Shown here: in pieces, positions 63,103 through 64,000 of the stretch
Numbering within the stretch: the stretch's first letter is position 1
Layout of the letters: every line of letters begins with the position of its first letter
DNA from: Acidobacteriota bacterium
GTDB taxonomy: Bacteria > Acidobacteriota > Terriglobia > Terriglobales > Acidobacteriaceae
DNA length: 64,000 bases
Assembly (NCBI GenBank): GCA_013289795.1
Contig: JABCZH010000005.1
Coordinates: forward strand, 186,001-250,000
Direction: 5' to 3'
The notes under the pieces: generated by a model
Seen by the model: only the letters and a program-made list of their open reading frames with translations
Database searches by the model: none
Told to the model about the DNA's origin: nothing
Translations under genes and position numbers: made by a program

Positions 63103-64000
63103 TTACTCGGGCCGCGCCTCGAGCAGCAGATGTTGGTTGAACTCCACGGTAACGCTGGCCTTGGGACCGTGCACGCTCCCGAAATCTTTGTAGGTCACGT
63201 AATCGACGAGGTGATATGCGCGGTCCTCTAAACCGCGAAGTTCAACTCGTCCCGTCCAATGCCGGGCGAAGAACGCATAGTACATTTCCCCGCCTTTGCG
63301 GATCACGTGGGCCTCGGGACGGTCGAACCCGATGTCATAAAGACCGCCGAGATACTCTCCGCGCGAGAGCATTTTGTCTTTGTAAATGTGGACCCACTTC
63401 TCAAATAGCTTCTCCCGCTGCGGGGTCAGGTCTGAGGTGCTGCGCTTCTTCACCAGATTCGGCAGTACGAACTGGGTGCCGACCACTCCACCCACGCCCA
63501 CGGTGGAAGCGAAGTCGTTGGCGCCGTCGCTGAGCTCGACGTGGTCACCAAAATAGGGAACGTTGTCGCCCATAAGCGCTTTGAGGGTCTTTCCCTTGGA
63601 GCGAACCTGAAACGAACTCTCGGGATCGGAAGCCACTGACATATTGAAATGCGGCATAGTGAAGAAGGAATATGCAGTGCCGCAAGGGCAGAACTCAACC
63701 AAGGCGTCCGGTTTCACGCTCCGTGCCGTTTCGTACAACTCACGGAAGAAATCGGGCAGCGCTTCCAAAGAGTCTTCCGGCCGTTTGTGATGGTGCGCCG
63801 GGTTGTAGCAGGCCGGAACTCCATTCATGTGCTGGCCATCGAGCTTCAGGCCATCGAATCCCCACTCACCGAGGATCTTGCGCACCATCGCCTTGTGGTA
63901 CTCGACAACTTCGCGGTCTGCGGGGCACAGGTAGTCCGAGTTCCACCACGAAATCTTTCTCCTGTATCCGTCCTTGTTGAGCAACGCCCAATCGGGATGG
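63103..64000 (-). CDS. Alpha-galactosidase-like glycoside hydrolase (3' part, truncated at window edge)
   Basis: The open frame continues past the window edge, so the N terminus is missing. The visible part has WWNSDYLCPADREVVEYH and WGFDGLKLDGQHMNG, with the KLD nucleophile region of GH36/GH31-type enzymes, and a C-terminal beta-sandwich (LVDYVTYKDFGSVHG). It probably cleaves alpha-galactosides or related sugars. It is directly upstream of the GatZ-like gene on the same strand. Family assignment between GH36 and relatives is tentative. Confidence 0.75.
   Translation of the reverse strand, partial: HPDWALLNKDGYRRKISWWNSDYLCPADREVVEYHKAMVRKILGEWGFDGLKLDGQHMNGVPACYNPAHHHKRPEDSLEALPDFFRELYETARSVKPDALVEFCPCGTAYSFFTMPHFNMSVASDPESSFQVRSKGKTLKALMGDNVPYFGDHVELSDGANDFASTVGVGGVVGTQFVLPNLVKKRSTSDLTPQREKLFEKWVHIYKDKMLSRGEYLGGLYDIGFDRPEAHVIRKGGEMYYAFFARHWTGRVELRGLEDRAYHLVDYVTYKDFGSVHGPKASVTVEFNQHLLLEARPE

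Overview
The window looks like chromosomal DNA of an Acidobacteriota bacterium, probably of the Terriglobia/Koribacter type. This is inferred from protein families and gene style, not from a marker-gene search. Pointers are the many winged-helix/TPR and c-di-GMP regulators, GloVer-repeat secreted proteins, a TonB-C/Ig-like protein, sedolisin-like peptidases, a small KVIEF-motif protein, many TTG/GTG starts and a moderately GC-rich composition. Most of the sequence is housekeeping or core metabolism. There is no transposase, integrase, phage packaging gene, rRNA or CRISPR array.

Layout. 1-10.6 kb: the end of a pyrroline-5-carboxylate reductase-like gene, then signalling genes. These are a PilZ protein, a large HD-GYP/GAF/GGDEF/PilZ protein, a beta-propeller lipoprotein, a tiny protein with a duplicated KVIEF motif, a membrane winged-helix/TPR regulator, two ECF sigma factors in tandem, an OmpR-type regulator lacking its receiver lysine, and a flavin reductase-like protein. 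10.85-15.7 kb: tRNA-Ile2(CAU) followed by three secreted proteins. The first carries a (TC)14 tract in its signal-peptide codons and is a candidate phase-variable surface protein. 15.7-21.8 kb: ribosomal protein S1, an ABC-F ATPase, YggX, an LpxH-like phosphoesterase and a glycolipid-type glycosyltransferase. 21.9-30.4 kb: a glycosyltransferase, a REC/HD-GYP regulator, two EamA transporters, a POTRA-only protein, a class III aminotransferase, YraN and GalT.

30.4-36.6 kb is a complete ISC iron-sulfur operon on the minus strand (iscR-iscS-iscU-iscA-hscB-hscA-fdx-iscX). It has a recognisable promoter and candidate IscR sites upstream of iscR. 36.9-46.5 kb holds a 49-residue zinc-ribbon protein, a degenerate receiver, TsaD, a CCA-adding-type enzyme, a DciA-like protein with GatC and GatA, an FmdE-like protein, CysS, a PgsA-like enzyme, tRNA-Val(GAC) and a 56-residue membrane protein. 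46.5-64 kb holds an amidohydrolase, the succinate dehydrogenase operon (membrane anchor, flavoprotein, iron-sulfur protein), assorted hydrolases, a diguanylate cyclase, a TonB-C/Ig protein, a sedolisin, and a compact export/redox cluster (DUF2231 membrane protein, Tat-signal phosphoesterase, cupredoxin, TatA). It ends with a GatZ/KbaZ-like protein and a truncated alpha-galactosidase-like gene.

The best leads for something undescribed are the dinucleotide-repeat secreted protein and its two secreted neighbours beside tRNA-Ile2, the KVIEF small protein, the GCAYTTR heptad inverted repeats, the ISC promoter/operator region, and the Tat/cupredoxin/phosphoesterase cluster.
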